A DNA stretch of 64,000 nucleotides, from the NCBI RefSeq assembly GCF_027924525.1, contig NZ_AP027040.1:1178001-1242000 (forward strand). Direction: 5' to 3'. The position numbers were made by a program, and so were the translations under genes. Source of the stretch: Aurantimicrobium sp. INA4 (lineage in GTDB: Bacteria > Actinomycetota > Actinomycetes > Actinomycetales > Microbacteriaceae). This document shows positions 50,752-60,700 of the stretch, in pieces; position 1 is the stretch's first letter, and each line of letters starts with the position of its first letter. The notes under the pieces were generated by a model, which saw nothing but the letters and a program-made list of their open reading frames with translations, was not told where the DNA came from and did no database searches.

Positions 50752-52782
50752 TCAAGAATTCGAAGATAATTGATTGTGAAAAAACAAACCAAGTGTTCTC
50801 GAAAACGAATCGCTTAGGTGGTTGGTGTCAGCATAAATGGGAATGCCGCCGATCACCGAAGAGCATTTATTTATTTGGGGGCAAATGTGCGAATACAAGT
50901 CGATTATTGTTACACCTTGAGTTGTTCGCGCTGTGGTCAAAACAACATTTGATAATTGCTTAATCGATCCATCTATTGAGCATGGGTCAATTGCTCCCTT
51001 ACCAGCTGCAATTATGCAATCTGGGATATTTATTCCCCCTGTATCTGGCACATCAGTAACTACGTAAATTTGCTTCCCTTTGGACAATAGTGAATCAAAA
51101 GTTTCTTTTACTTTGTCTTCTGACAGCCTTACTTCTTTTGAAACATTGTCGTCAGGGTAGCTGCTATACCAACCTGCAAAAATAACCTTGTCAATTTGCT
51201 CATTTTCTGAAATTTCTTGAAGCACACGTTTGGACCATTCTGTGCACTGTTCCCAATAAACAGAATCATGAAATGTAGCTTCGAAATATCTTGAAGAAAT
51301 CCCTGGGCAGCCGAATCTAGTGTATGTTTTCAAAAATTCTTTATCTTTTGAGGCCACAACTTTCATCGCCGGTATCAATGCGGCAGCATGAGAATCCCCC
51401 ACTATTGCAATCCCGTTTGAGTATTGATCAAAGTAGGTACAAGATTTCCAATCATTAGTTGGCTCAACTAAACACCAATTCGGGTCGAGATCTTTTCCAC
51501 CTGATGCTAACTTTTCAAAATTCTCAACAACATTGTTGTTTTTACAAGACAAATTTCCAATTGCATTCGCGCCGCTACAAATCCCCTGCTCTGTCCATGC
51601 AACTTTCGCAGAACTAGCCTGGGGCAAAATTTGTGTTGCACAAAATGCCACAATCACAAAAATCGCAACAGAAGACAGAACAGCAAGCTTGACTCTATTT
51701 TTTTTGGGCGACCATTTCCGCATGGGTTCTTCAATTAGATAAAAGGTAGCCATTGAAAAAAGACAAGTCACTATAAGTAAATAAATATTGTTGATTGGGC
51801 CCTCAAAACCTATATAGCTAGCTGTTACGAATAGAGGCCAGTGCCATAAATAAATTCCGAAAGATAACAACCCAATCATTTCGATGACAACCAAAAATTG
51901 GTTTGTAGTTGTTCGATGTAAAGAACCAATCAAGATGATTATCGAAGTGAAAAGAACTGGAAAAAGAGCATGAAACCCCGGATAGGTTTCGGAAGGTTTG
52001 ATGAGGAATATGCAAAGAATCAAGCCAATCCACAATGAAATTAAGAGAGGAAAAACATAAAATTCTTTGATTATTTTCTGCTTCTTTTGCTCAAGGAATC
52101 TGTAAGCAAGGTAAACAAGGGCACCTGAAAGAAGTTCCCAAAATCTGGCGAGAGAACTGAAATACAGGTTGGTACCAGTTATATAGGCAGATACGGAATA
52201 ACAGAATGAAACCGACCATGCACAGATTAGAAATATGCCCAGAACATTGGTGGATTTGAGCTTAAGGAAAGATGTCCCAAACGCAAATAAAAGTAGGGCA
52301 AGCGGAAAAACAAAATAAAATTGCTCCTCAATTGCAAGCGACCAATATTGTTGAAACATTGACGGCAACGCATCGTTTGAAAGGTAATCAACTTGCCTAT
52401 TTTGAAAGATGAGATTGAGTGAAAAACTTAACGAACCCAAGAAATCAAGAAAGTTACTCTTCTGAACGGAAACTGGCGAAGTCAATAAAGACAAAACCAT
52501 AGAAACGCAACTCACGAATATTGCCAAGGGCAATATCCTCCTAAATCTCCTAAACCAAAAAGTGCTTAGTAGTGATTTTTCGCGAATTAGCGCGCGCGGG
52601 TACAAATACTCCGTCATCAAAAAACCTGAGATGACAAAGAAAACGTCAACGCCGATAAATCCGCCCGGCAGCAAATTCGGCCAGAAATGAAAGACAACAA
52701 CTCCGACAACGGACAAGCCGCGCAAGACTTGTATATCTGATCGATAATTCTTTGAGTTGTTTAATCTAAGGAGGCTTTGCAT
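50752..52782 (-). CDS. OafA/YrhL-type acyltransferase with SGNH domain
   Basis: A 676-residue protein. Residues ~10-380 form the acyltransferase 3 domain (SDIQVLRGLSVVGVVVFHF, PGGFIGVDVFFVISGFLM), and the rest is an extracellular SGNH domain with GDSHAAALIPAMK and the terminal DTNHLSD bearing the Asp/His pair. It transfers acyl groups, usually acetyl, to outer-surface glycans. The sequence here is very AT-rich. Nothing similar in arrangement to the shorter acyltransferase at 48014. Confidence 0.88.
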   Translation of the reverse strand: MQSLLRLNNSKNYRSDIQVLRGLSVVGVVVFHFWPNLLPGGFIGVDVFFVISGFLMTEYLYPRALIREKSLLSTFWFRRFRRILPLAIFVSCVSMVLSLLTSPVSVQKSNFLDFLGSLSFSLNLIFQNRQVDYLSNDALPSMFQQYWSLAIEEQFYFVFPLALLLFAFGTSFLKLKSTNVLGIFLICAWSVSFCYSVSAYITGTNLYFSSLARFWELLSGALVYLAYRFLEQKKQKIIKEFYVFPLLISLWIGLILCIFLIKPSETYPGFHALFPVLFTSIIILIGSLHRTTTNQFLVVIEMIGLLSFGIYLWHWPLFVTASYIGFEGPINNIYLLIVTCLFSMATFYLIEEPMRKWSPKKNRVKLAVLSSVAIFVIVAFCATQILPQASSAKVAWTEQGICSGANAIGNLSCKNNNVVENFEKLASGGKDLDPNWCLVEPTNDWKSCTYFDQYSNGIAIVGDSHAAALIPAMKVVASKDKEFLKTYTRFGCPGISSRYFEATFHDSVYWEQCTEWSKRVLQEISENEQIDKVIFAGWYSSYPDDNVSKEVRLSEDKVKETFDSLLSKGKQIYVVTDVPDTGGINIPDCIIAAGKGAIDPCSIDGSIKQLSNVVLTTARTTQGVTIIDLYSHICPQINKCSSVIGGIPIYADTNHLSDSFSRTLGLFFHNQLSSNS

Positions 52783-52870
52783 TTGAATTGCAGTTACCCC
52801 TCTATCTAAATCGAATAGTTTTTACGTTAGTGTAGTACCAAAGATGTCGCATTAAATGACTGGGGGAGTC

Positions 52871-55063
52871 ATGAAACAAGCATTTTCCAATGACATTCTT
52901 TCTGAGGAATTAATTCACGCAGAAACAGTTGCAGTGGTCACCCTATGGTCAGGAGGTATGACATGGTCAGCTTGCGCAGAAAGCCTCATACGCTTCACGA
53001 GTGAAAAAGTCCCAATTTGCATTTGGGATGACGAGGGGCCCTCCCACGAAGCCATTGCCGAATTAAGTCGACTCGAAAAAAAATTCAACAGGGAAGTTTT
53101 TTATTTTAGGCAAAATAAAAACTTAGGTGTTGTTGGAAACCTGAACAGCGCGTTTGCAACATTTATAAATTCTGACGTAATTGTTTTGAATAGCGACATT
53201 GTGGTTGGACCTGACTGGGACCAAGCCTTGAGAAAGGTTGCTGATTCACGTACAGATGTTGCGACAGTAACTTCGCTCAGTAATGGTTCAGGACTTTTCG
53301 GAATCGGAGAAATTCCTCAACTAGGTAAAAGAATCCCAACTGTAGATGAATTTGCAGCGCTATCCGAAAAAGTAAAACAATATTCAGCACACATCACTCC
53401 CGTAGTTCCAACAGCAACTAGTTTCTGCACGCTATTCACAAGAAAAGCAATAAACATAGTTGGCTTGCTCGATCCTGAGTTCTCGCCTGGTTATGGTGAG
53501 GAGGTTGACTACTCTCTAAGATGTTCGGCCTACGGCTTTGTACACCTTGCCGCTGATAGTGCTCTAGTTTTTCACGCCACGGGTGAGTCATTCGGAGATA
53601 CAACTCAAAACGAGAGAAAAAAACTCAACGACGAGCTGGTTTCAAGAAGATACGAATACTGGCAACCGTTTATTGATGATTATATTTCTGATGAAGACAC
53701 CCCTTTAGCTAGGTCTAAACATTTGGCTAAAGCGGCTCTAGTCGGATTGAAAATTGTGATTGATGCTGAAAAGGTGAACCCCGATCTCACAGGGACTTTT
53801 GAAGGTTCTTCAAGGTTAATCAATGCTTTGTGGCAAAATCCTATGGTTCATTCAGTAACACTGGTTGCTCCTACCCACGCGTTACAAGATCTCCGTGAGT
53901 GGTCGAAATTACACACAAACTCAGTAATTGATGTTGTATCTCTAGATGAACTGGGAAACGAGAAACAATACGATATTGCTTTTAGGCCTTATCAAGACTA
54001 CAGCGGAGATACTTGGCCAAAAGTAAAACGAATAGCGAGGAGAAATATCGTCTGGCATTTGGATTTAATTGCCACACATAATCCGACTTACTCTCTAGAC
54101 TTCGAAAACTTCAAGCTGCTTGATAGAGCAGTTACTGAATCGCTTGATCAAGCAGATGCAATTGGTGTCCTAACAAAGCATGTAGCGAATGATTTGCAAA
54201 GTACCTATGGCGGTAAAGGACTTGAGTCGAAACTTTTCATACTTCAAAATGGGCCAACTCAATCCCAAGCACTCGCTAAGTCAAACATTTATCCAGACGA
54301 ACTTCAACAACTGGATTCTGAACCATACATTCTCGTTTTAGGAACAAATTATCGCCATAAAAACTTAACTTGGCTGATGCGGGTCTTCCTTATGGTCCGA
54401 GAATTAGGCTGGGTTGGGCGAATGGTGGTGGTTGGCCCAACTCCAAGCATTGGTGGAACCGTGGAGCAAGATTATCTTCTCGCGGAATCCACTATTCCAA
54501 GTGCATTTTCATTCTTAGGCAGAGTTGAAGAAGCTTCAAAAAGATTGCTGCTCAAGGGTGCAAAACTTGTACTTGTTCCATCAATTACCGAAGGTTGGGG
54601 ATTGGTCCCCATAGAAGCTGCACTTGAGGGAGTGCCTGTCATTTCAACTGATGGCGGTGGGCTCAGAGAAGTTATGCCTTCTGACGCTGTTTCTTTGAAT
54701 ATTGCATCAGACTACGAATCTGCCGTAAGAATTTACAATCTACTGACCAACTCATTGCTTTCTGAAAAACAACTTCAGTTATGGGTAAACAAGGCTAGAA
54801 ATCTAAGTTGGTCTGATTCTGCTGAATCATTGGTTCATGCAGGCCGTCTATCCCTTTCAAAAGCCAGCTGGCTTGAGGAATCGACAATTATCCAACAACA
54901 AGAAACTGATAACGAAGTAATTCAACCGAAGTCTCGACGGAGTCAAAGTTTTAGCGATTTCTTTTTCAGTATCTCGAGAGTTTTTTTTCCTTTGAATTCA
55001 AAAAGAAGGGAATACCTCAAGAAAGTTTTCCCAAGCGTTAGACATTCAAGGACACTGTCTTGA
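52871..55063 (+). CDS. Two-domain GT2-GT4 glycosyltransferase fusion
   Basis: A 730-residue protein from ATG 52871, after GGGGGAG. The N-terminal ~270 residues are a GT2 domain (VPICIWDDEGP, NKNLGVVGNLNSAFATF, VIVLNSDIVVGPDW, GYGEEVDYSLRCSAYGF). Residues ~300-650 form a GT4 domain (YILVLGTNYRHKNLTWLMRVF, LVLVPSITEGWGLVPIEAALEG). The C-terminal ~60 residues are basic. Fusions suggest two consecutive transfers. It overlaps the FkbM gene by 4 bases. Confidence 0.82.
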   Translation: MKQAFSNDILSEELIHAETVAVVTLWSGGMTWSACAESLIRFTSEKVPICIWDDEGPSHEAIAELSRLEKKFNREVFYFRQNKNLGVVGNLNSAFATFINSDVIVLNSDIVVGPDWDQALRKVADSRTDVATVTSLSNGSGLFGIGEIPQLGKRIPTVDEFAALSEKVKQYSAHITPVVPTATSFCTLFTRKAINIVGLLDPEFSPGYGEEVDYSLRCSAYGFVHLAADSALVFHATGESFGDTTQNERKKLNDELVSRRYEYWQPFIDDYISDEDTPLARSKHLAKAALVGLKIVIDAEKVNPDLTGTFEGSSRLINALWQNPMVHSVTLVAPTHALQDLREWSKLHTNSVIDVVSLDELGNEKQYDIAFRPYQDYSGDTWPKVKRIARRNIVWHLDLIATHNPTYSLDFENFKLLDRAVTESLDQADAIGVLTKHVANDLQSTYGGKGLESKLFILQNGPTQSQALAKSNIYPDELQQLDSEPYILVLGTNYRHKNLTWLMRVFLMVRELGWVGRMVVVGPTPSIGGTVEQDYLLAESTIPSAFSFLGRVEEASKRLLLKGAKLVLVPSITEGWGLVPIEAALEGVPVISTDGGGLREVMPSDAVSLNIASDYESAVRIYNLLTNSLLSEKQLQLWVNKARNLSWSDSAESLVHAGRLSLSKASWLEESTIIQQQETDNEVIQPKSRRSQSFSDFFFSISRVFFPLNSKRREYLKKVFPSVRHSRTLS

Positions 55064-55875
55064 GTGAAAAATCATTGATGGATTGCGTCTTTGACCCCAT
55101 AAATGTCATCTTGAAGCCCTGTATTTGTGTTCGTGTAGGTCAGGTCGATCTTCTACTTCCTGCAGATGATCTAGTAGTTACTCCTTATATTCAAAACAAC
55201 AGAACATGGGACCCCGAGGTCTCTGCCTGGTTGAGACACTTTGCGCAACAATCTGAAGTTTTCATGGATGTAGGGACGATGATTGGCTACTTTGGACAAC
55301 AAACATTTCAAGCTAATCCAAATTTGAGGATTCATCTGATTGATCCAGATGAATTTAATCTAAGAATTGCATACGAAAATGTCAGGAATCAACCGAATAC
55401 AACTCTCTACAACTGTGCAATTACACCAAAAAATTCAGAAAACTGGGTGATCACCAGAGACAGTAAAAATTTCGGGAACTCTCGCGTCCAACACAGCGGA
55501 GTCTTTCAGGATCACAATTCAATTAAGACCGTCAACCTTGCAGAGGCGATTGCGGAGGTTAGGGCAGATTTAGTAAAAGTCGATATCCAAGGATTGGAAG
55601 AGTCCATCCTTAGCGAATTAATCCCTGATGAATTGCCCAACCTTATCACCATCATTTCAGAGGTATCTCTCCCTGAGTGGGAAAATCCCGAATCGTTCAT
55701 GCCAATGATTCAGGCGTTTAGGAGACATGGATTCAGGGTTTTCATTATTCAGGGACAACGACTACTACTTGAGATCAAAAATGTACTAACCGAAAGCATG
55801 AACATTCTGCTCACAGGAGACCATGTAGACCTGATCTTTGACAGAGGTGGGAGAGTTGCAGATGTACAAGACTAA
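55060..55875 (+). CDS. FkbM-type methyltransferase
   Basis: A 271-residue AdoMet methyltransferase. VFMDVGTMIGYFGQQTF is motif I, LRIHLIDPDEFNLRIAYENV follows, and DLVKVDIQGLEESIL is the FkbM mark. It most likely O-methylates a sugar. It has an apparent TTG start in the TTGA overlap with the fusion transferase; an ATG 18 bases later is possible. Confidence 0.8.
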   Translation: MSEKSLMDCVFDPINVILKPCICVRVGQVDLLLPADDLVVTPYIQNNRTWDPEVSAWLRHFAQQSEVFMDVGTMIGYFGQQTFQANPNLRIHLIDPDEFNLRIAYENVRNQPNTTLYNCAITPKNSENWVITRDSKNFGNSRVQHSGVFQDHNSIKTVNLAEAIAEVRADLVKVDIQGLEESILSELIPDELPNLITIISEVSLPEWENPESFMPMIQAFRRHGFRVFIIQGQRLLLEIKNVLTESMNILLTGDHVDLIFDRGGRVADVQD

Positions 55876-56659
55876 AGTTGACGCACTTTACATAAATGGT
55901 GAAAAATTTACCGTTTTGAACGAATTCGCAAACGAAAAATACATCGCATTAGTTCATGACACTTTCTACTTAGACAAAGCAGAGGAGTACTTTTCTGATT
56001 TATTGTCTGCTACTGCGCTTCATAGCAGGGGATTTACCTACTCTGCATGGAATCCCTGTCTAGAAGAGTATGGTTGGCCTCCTGCTGTTTTATCCTGTGG
56101 GTGTCTAAATTCTGCAGAATTTCGCAGATTTATTAAGCGCTTTCATGACGGGTCACACATAAATACACCATGGCCAAATTCAAATGCTTTGCTCGTGGAC
56201 AAAAAAAGGCTCACAGCGTTGACTTCAGGAGGCACGCAAATCAATCTCAAGATGTGGCTGAATTTGTTTCCGCTTGGAAGCCACTATATTTCCCTCTCAA
56301 CTATGAGTATTCAATCACCTTCTAAATTTATTAGCTTGGAGGGGCCAGGTTTACTCAATCATTGGGTGTCTAAACAAAACTCGAACTTCACCGGAGGAAT
56401 TATCCCCAAGGAAATCGGTCGGCTAACCAGAGAAGCTTGGATAGAAGATAGAGCTTTTCAACTCGGTAAGACTTACATTCCTGGAGAAAGCCGTAAAAAA
56501 GTTCTGAGAGAAATTAAGAATCTCAGAGGCTTATTCTTTGAGGAAAGTTTTTGTTGTACGAAGGTGGTTAAGGGAACTCCCACGATGTTTTTGACACCTA
56601 ATGAAAAAAAAGCACTAAGCACTATGAGCATAAACAGTGAGGAAACTTTGGCTTCTTGA
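55862..56659 (+). CDS. Unknown protein encoded with the FkbM gene
   Basis: A 265-residue protein from ATG 55862 with GGGAG 8 bases upstream, overlapping the FkbM end by 14 bases. I do not recognise a family. There is no signal peptide or membrane helix. Visible landmarks are ALVHDTFYLDKAEEYFSDLL, SAWNPCLEEYGWPPAVLSCGC, and SNALLVDKKRLTAL; the last resembles the acceptor segment of some GT-A enzymes. The C-terminal part has two neighbouring cysteines (FCCTK). Position in the operon suggests a role in glycan modification. Confidence 0.6.
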   Translation: MYKTKVDALYINGEKFTVLNEFANEKYIALVHDTFYLDKAEEYFSDLLSATALHSRGFTYSAWNPCLEEYGWPPAVLSCGCLNSAEFRRFIKRFHDGSHINTPWPNSNALLVDKKRLTALTSGGTQINLKMWLNLFPLGSHYISLSTMSIQSPSKFISLEGPGLLNHWVSKQNSNFTGGIIPKEIGRLTREAWIEDRAFQLGKTYIPGESRKKVLREIKNLRGLFFEESFCCTKVVKGTPTMFLTPNEKKALSTMSINSEETLAS

Positions 56660-56662
56660 ATC

Positions 56663-57499
56663 TTAGAATTCTAGGAGGTTGCTTATCTTTGCTAGGTCAG
56701 GCCAGCAACCCTCACTAATTCCCTGCCTCTCAGGAAAAGCACCAAAGTCCAGCTCAATTGTTAAATTGTGCTCTCTGTGAAACTGCTCCAAACGTTCACG
56801 CAATGTCATGACTTTTCCAGAACCTATATTCAGCACGCCTGATGAGCCTTCAATAGCAGAGACAAGTGCAATTTTTCTGCCAAGTTCTTCGACATCAATG
56901 AAATCAAATTTCGTAGTTCCCAACGTGAGGGGCATTGTTTTCTCACCCGCAGCATCAAGCTGCAACATCTTGGTAAATACTGAATGATTTCGCGAATCAT
57001 CCCCAAGAATGTAGTAGCACCTGAGCCATAGGTACTCGACACCCTTTCTTTCACATAATTCTGAAAGCGAAAGCCGGAGAGCATTTTTTGCTATTCCATA
57101 TTGGTTTTGCGGGTTGGGAACTGCGTCCTCTCCAACTAGGCCGGTTTGAGGACCAAGCTCGTGCATAGTGCCTAAACCCACAACTTTTTTCAAACCGAGA
57201 TTTATGCAGGACCGAACGAAATTGAAGTGATCTGAAAGATGCCCCATATGAGCATCAGAAGTGTGTACAAAGCCGTCTTGCCAAGCCAAATGTATAAGTG
57301 TCGCCCCGTGGACAATGGAAGCGTATTTTTCCATGTCGAGTTGCCATAAATCAGATTCGATTATTACCACATCACTAGTGAAGTTGACTTTAGATGAATC
57401 ACGAAGAACAGCAAACACTTCGTGGCCTTGCTCAGCCAAAGTAGTCACAACATAGCGGCCAATATAGCCAGCCGAACCAGTCACGATGAACTTAGACAA
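56663..57499 (-). CDS. Extended SDR, NAD-dependent epimerase/reductase
   Basis: A 278-residue SDR from TTG 57499 (LSKFIVTGSAGYIGRYVVTTL); an earlier TTG at 57529 is possible. Catalytic motif: YGIAK in NQYGIAKNALRLSLSEL; GTMHELGPQTG is the active-site Ser/Thr strand region. It looks like a keto-sugar reductase or epimerase, exact reaction unknown. It lies at the right end of the glycan cluster, facing the unknown gene. Confidence 0.7.
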   Translation of the reverse strand: MSKFIVTGSAGYIGRYVVTTLAEQGHEVFAVLRDSSKVNFTSDVVIIESDLWQLDMEKYASIVHGATLIHLAWQDGFVHTSDAHMGHLSDHFNFVRSCINLGLKKVVGLGTMHELGPQTGLVGEDAVPNPQNQYGIAKNALRLSLSELCERKGVEYLWLRCYYILGDDSRNHSVFTKMLQLDAAGEKTMPLTLGTTKFDFIDVEELGRKIALVSAIEGSSGVLNIGSGKVMTLRERLEQFHREHNLTIELDFGAFPERQGISEGCWPDLAKISNLLEF

Positions 57500-57748
57500 A
57501 ATTTCAACTTTCAAAAAAGGTGGATGCAAGGTCCTGTAGCTTCAAACCCGGTTATGTTTCTAGCTTACCCACGGGAACTTCTCGATTTTTTGTGCAAGAA
57601 ATCATTTACTGCAGAAAAATCTCTAAAACTTCGGGCGCCTGGCACCAAGTACTTTTTTCAATTGGGTTAGGCTTGAACTTGTGGGTTCTTGTACGTCTCT
57701 ACAAGAAAATAGACCAAAACAATCAACGGAGAGTGGGCGACTTTAGCT

Positions 57749-60700
57749 GTGTCGAACCAGACGGAGAATGCCGGAGCAGCCGATGAATTCGGCGCTAATG
57801 AATGGATGGTCGAAGAGCTTTATGAGCGCTTCGTCGTAGACAAAAACTCAGTAGACCCAACATGGTGGCCAACCCTTGAGAAGTATGCAGCTAAGTCCGG
57901 TTACACCTCCCCCGCTACTCCAGCACCAGCGCAAACTCAAGCACCTGCTCCCACACCAACAGCAGGCACCGAGACTCAACCAGTAGCCACCACTACCTCC
58001 CGCCCCGCACAATCAGCCCCTATTCCTGCAGACGCTCCAGTTATTGCTCAAGACTTCTCCGCCGCAGAATCTGAAGAAGAAGACGTCGTCACTATTCTCA
58101 AAGGCATGCCAAAGACTTTGGCAGCGAATATGGATCAGTCTTTGACCGTTCCGACAGCCACAAGCGTCCGCGCAATTCCCGCCAAACTTCTCATTGATAA
58201 CCGGATTGTCATCAATAACCACCTCAAGCGTACTCGCGGTGGCAAGGTTTCCTTCACCCACATTATTGGCTGGGCATTGGTTCAAGCACTCAAGGCTTTC
58301 CCCAGCCAGAACGTCTACTACGACGAGGTAGACGGCAAGCCAGCACTAGTTTCCCCTGCTCACGTAACCCTTGGTCTTGCTGTTGATGTTCCAAAACCTG
58401 ACGGCACTCGTGCACTCATGGTTCCTGGTATCAAGCGTGCAGACACTATGACTTTCGGTGAGTTCCTTGCCGCTTATGAAGATCTCGTTGTCAAAGCTCG
58501 CACCAACAAGCTGGCTGCAGATGACTTCAAGGGAATCACTGTATCCCTGACCAACCCAGGTGGAATCGGAACCGTTCACTCGGTTCCTCGCCTGATGAGG
58601 GGACAAGGCTGCATCATCGGTGCAGGTGCTCTGGATTACCCAGCTGAGTTCCAAGGCGCCAGTGAAGAAACCCTCATCGACCTTGCTGTTAGCAAAGTGT
58701 TGACCTTGACCAGCACCTATGACCACAGGGTTATCCAAGGTGCTGGCTCTGGTGAATTCTTAAAGATTGTGCACGAGTTGCTTATCGGTCAACGGAATTT
58801 CTACGAAGACATCTTTGCTGCACTCCGTATTCCCTATGTGCCCATCCACTGGAGCACAGATGTAAGCGTGAACCTCGGTTCTGCAATCGACAAGACTGCA
58901 CGCGTTCAAGAGCTGATTAATGCATACCGTGTCCGTGGCCACCTCATGGCAGACATTGATCCGCTCGAGTACAAACAGCGCACTCACCCTGATCTCGAAA
59001 TCGAAACACACGGGCTTACTTTCTGGGATCTAGACCGTGAATTCGTCACCGGCGGTATTGGTGGAACACGCACAGCTCCCCTGCGCAAGATTCTTGGCAT
59101 CCTCCGCGACTCGTACTGCCGCACAGTGGGTCTGGAATACATGCACATCCAGGACCCTGAACAGCGCAAGTGGATTCAGGAAAAGGTAGAGCGCCCCTAC
59201 GAAAAGCCTGGCCACGACGAGCAAATGCGTATTCTTGGCAAGCTCAACGAAGCAGAAGCCTTTGAAACCTTCCTTCAGACCAAGTACGTAGGACAAAAGC
59301 GCTTCAGCCTCGAAGGTGGAGAGTCTGTTATACCTCTACTTGATGAAATCCTCCAGGACGCTGCAACTGCAGAACTCGATGGCGTGGGTATTGGTATGGC
59401 CCACCGTGGTCGCCTCAACGTTCTCACCAACATCGCTGGCAAGACCTATGGCCAGATTTTCCGTGAGTTTGAGGGAACCCAGGACCCTAAGAGTGTTCAA
59501 GGCTCAGGAGACGTGAAGTACCACTTAGGTACAGAAGGAATCTTTACCTCTGCAGAGGGTAAGACCATTCCTGTCTCCCTCGCTGCAAACCCGTCCCACC
59601 TCGAGACCGTCAACACCGTTCTTCAAGGAATTGTCCGAGCAAAGCAGGACCTCAAGCCCATAGGAACATTCACGACCTTGCCCATCCTCATTCACGGTGA
59701 CGCAGCTATGGCCGGTCAAGGTGTAGTCCTTGAGGGCCTGCAAATGTCTCAGCTTCGCGGATACCGCATTGGTGGAACAGTCCACATTGTGATCAACAAT
59801 CAGGTTGGTTTCACAACACTTCCTGAAGCTTCACGCACCTCTGTATATGCAACAGACGTTGCGAAGACAATCCAAGCCCCCATTTGGCATGTCAATGGCG
59901 ATGACCCTGAAGCAGTCGCTCGAGTTGGCCGCTTGGCATTCGAATTCCGTCAGCGATTCAACAAAGACGTCGTTATCGACTTAGTCTGCTACCGCCGTCG
60001 CGGTCACAACGAAGGTGATGACCCTTCGATGACCCAGCCACTGATGTACAACCTCATTGAAGCGAAGCGCTCCGTTCGCCGCCTATACACCGAGGCCCTC
60101 GTGGGTCGTGGTGACATCACTCAGGAAGAGTTTGACAAAGCACAGGCAGACTTCCAGGCACAGCTTGAAACCGCGTTTGCAGAAACTCATGCTGCGCAGA
60201 CCGGAACCCACACAACCGTGGGCGCAAACGACACAGTTACTGGTGGGGCTTTGCTCAGTAACGAAGTTCTCACCCCAGCAACAACCGGTGTAGATATCTC
60301 AGTAATTCACCGTATCGGTGATGCATTCAACAATGTTCCAGAAGGCTTCACTGTTCACAGCAAGCTTCAGCAGCTTCTCGCCAAGCGCCTTGAGATGAGC
60401 CGAAATGGTGACATCGACTGGGGCTTTGGAGAGCTCCTTGCTTTCGGTTCGATCTTGCTTGAAGGCAAGCCTGTTCGTTTGACTGGTCAGGATGTTCGCC
60501 GCGGAACCTTCGTTCAACGTCACGCTGTATTCCATGACCGTGAAAACGGACAGGAATGGCTGCCCCTCCTCAACCTCAGTGAAAACCAGGGACGATTCTG
60601 GATTTATGACTCCCTCTTGAGCGAATACGCCGTACTCGGATATGAATACGGTTACTCCGTTCAGCGTGAAGATGCTCTGGTGCTGTGGGAAGCACAGTTT

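Noticed and set aside
32038-57499. Prophage or integrated element
   Set aside because: No integrase, transposase, phage structural gene or flanking repeat was seen.
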